Positions 63,726 to 64,000 of a stretch of DNA of 64,000 nt are shown here, one piece after another. Position numbers and translations under genes: made by a program. The notes beneath the pieces are model-generated. The model did no database searches and had not been told where the DNA came from. It saw nothing but the letters and a program-made list of their open reading frames with translations. Position 1 is the first letter of the stretch; every line of letters starts with the position of its first letter. Source of the DNA: Scylla paramamosain (Eukaryota > Arthropoda > Malacostraca > Decapoda > Portunidae); the NCBI RefSeq assembly GCF_035594125.1, contig NC_087181.1, forward strand, positions 2,058,501-2,122,500, given 5' to 3'.

Positions 63726-64000
63726 AAGGAGGTTTTATTAGTGCTTGTTTTTGTCACCTATAAAGTTTGAGTAGGAAAATATCAGATTCCCAATGCTCTA
63801 GGCAATACAAATGTTCTCATAGTTCTCGTATTTTATTTGAGATTGTATGAAGTCCTTTATTTTTCTATATTCTTTCTTGTTTCCAAAGTCATAAACCTCT
63901 GTAATATTTTTTGTTGCATCGTCTTTCTTTGTGTTACACTCGTTTTCTTTCTATATTTTGTCCTGCCCTTGATTTTTTTCTTTTCTATTCGCTTATTGAA

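Overview
The window looks like nuclear DNA of a repeat-rich arthropod, most likely a decapod crustacean (crab or shrimp type). The reasons are: very dense, very long microsatellites; degraded copies of two non-LTR retrotransposon (LINE) 3' ends whose encoded C-termini resemble families I associate with decapod genomes; eukaryotic splice and poly(A) signals; and no operon-like gene packing, Shine-Dalgarno sites, rRNA or CRISPR array. The species assignment is inference, not proof.

No long, confident protein-coding gene is present. Almost every long open frame is an artefact of dinucleotide or trinucleotide arrays (poly-Leu/Ala, Arg-Glu, His-Thr, Ser-Leu, Cys-Val runs). By a hand tally, perfect or near-perfect microsatellites cover roughly 9 kb (about 14-15%). 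The main types are (AC/GT)n, (AG/CT)n, (AT)n, (AAT/ATT)n, (ACT/AGT)n, (AAC/GTT)n and (AGG/CCT)n. Another 4 kb or so is degenerate longer-period tandem repeat, and several stretches of 0.3-1.1 kb are strongly strand-skewed polypurine/polypyrimidine DNA.

Layout: 0-6.7 kb is microsatellites, one polypurine tract and a degenerate repeat around an (AT)n array. 6.7-9.2 kb is mostly single copy, with a GC-rich patch, one candidate exon and one LINE fragment. 9.3-23.4 kb is microsatellite-dense, with degenerate tandem repeats at 13.3 and 17.4 kb. 23.4-25.3 kb holds the clearest LINE reverse-transcriptase tail. 26.1-27.2 kb is a polypurine tract ending next to a TATA-like/X-box cluster. 27.3-31.9 kb is the longest microsatellite-poor stretch and has two LINE tails. 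32-41.6 kb has candidate exons, a ~150 bp tandem repeat (34.4-35.2 kb), a minisatellite and an X-box region at 36.3 kb. 42-53 kb has a candidate exon at 42.1 kb, three further degenerate tandem repeats and one LINE tail. 53.4-53.9 kb carries the best gene evidence: the last two exons and poly(A) signal of an unidentified plus-strand gene. 54-64 kb returns to microsatellites with a few exon-like frames at 59.6-62.0 kb.

Taken together, the window is best read as long introns and intergenic DNA, with the 3' end of one plus-strand gene near 53.85 kb and perhaps a few other exons. I found no novel multi-gene system. The observations most worth following are the recurring, locally unique degenerate tandem repeats with periods near 120-170 bp, a recursive-splice-like site at 1,781, and X-box (RFX-type) motifs in two promoter-like patches.
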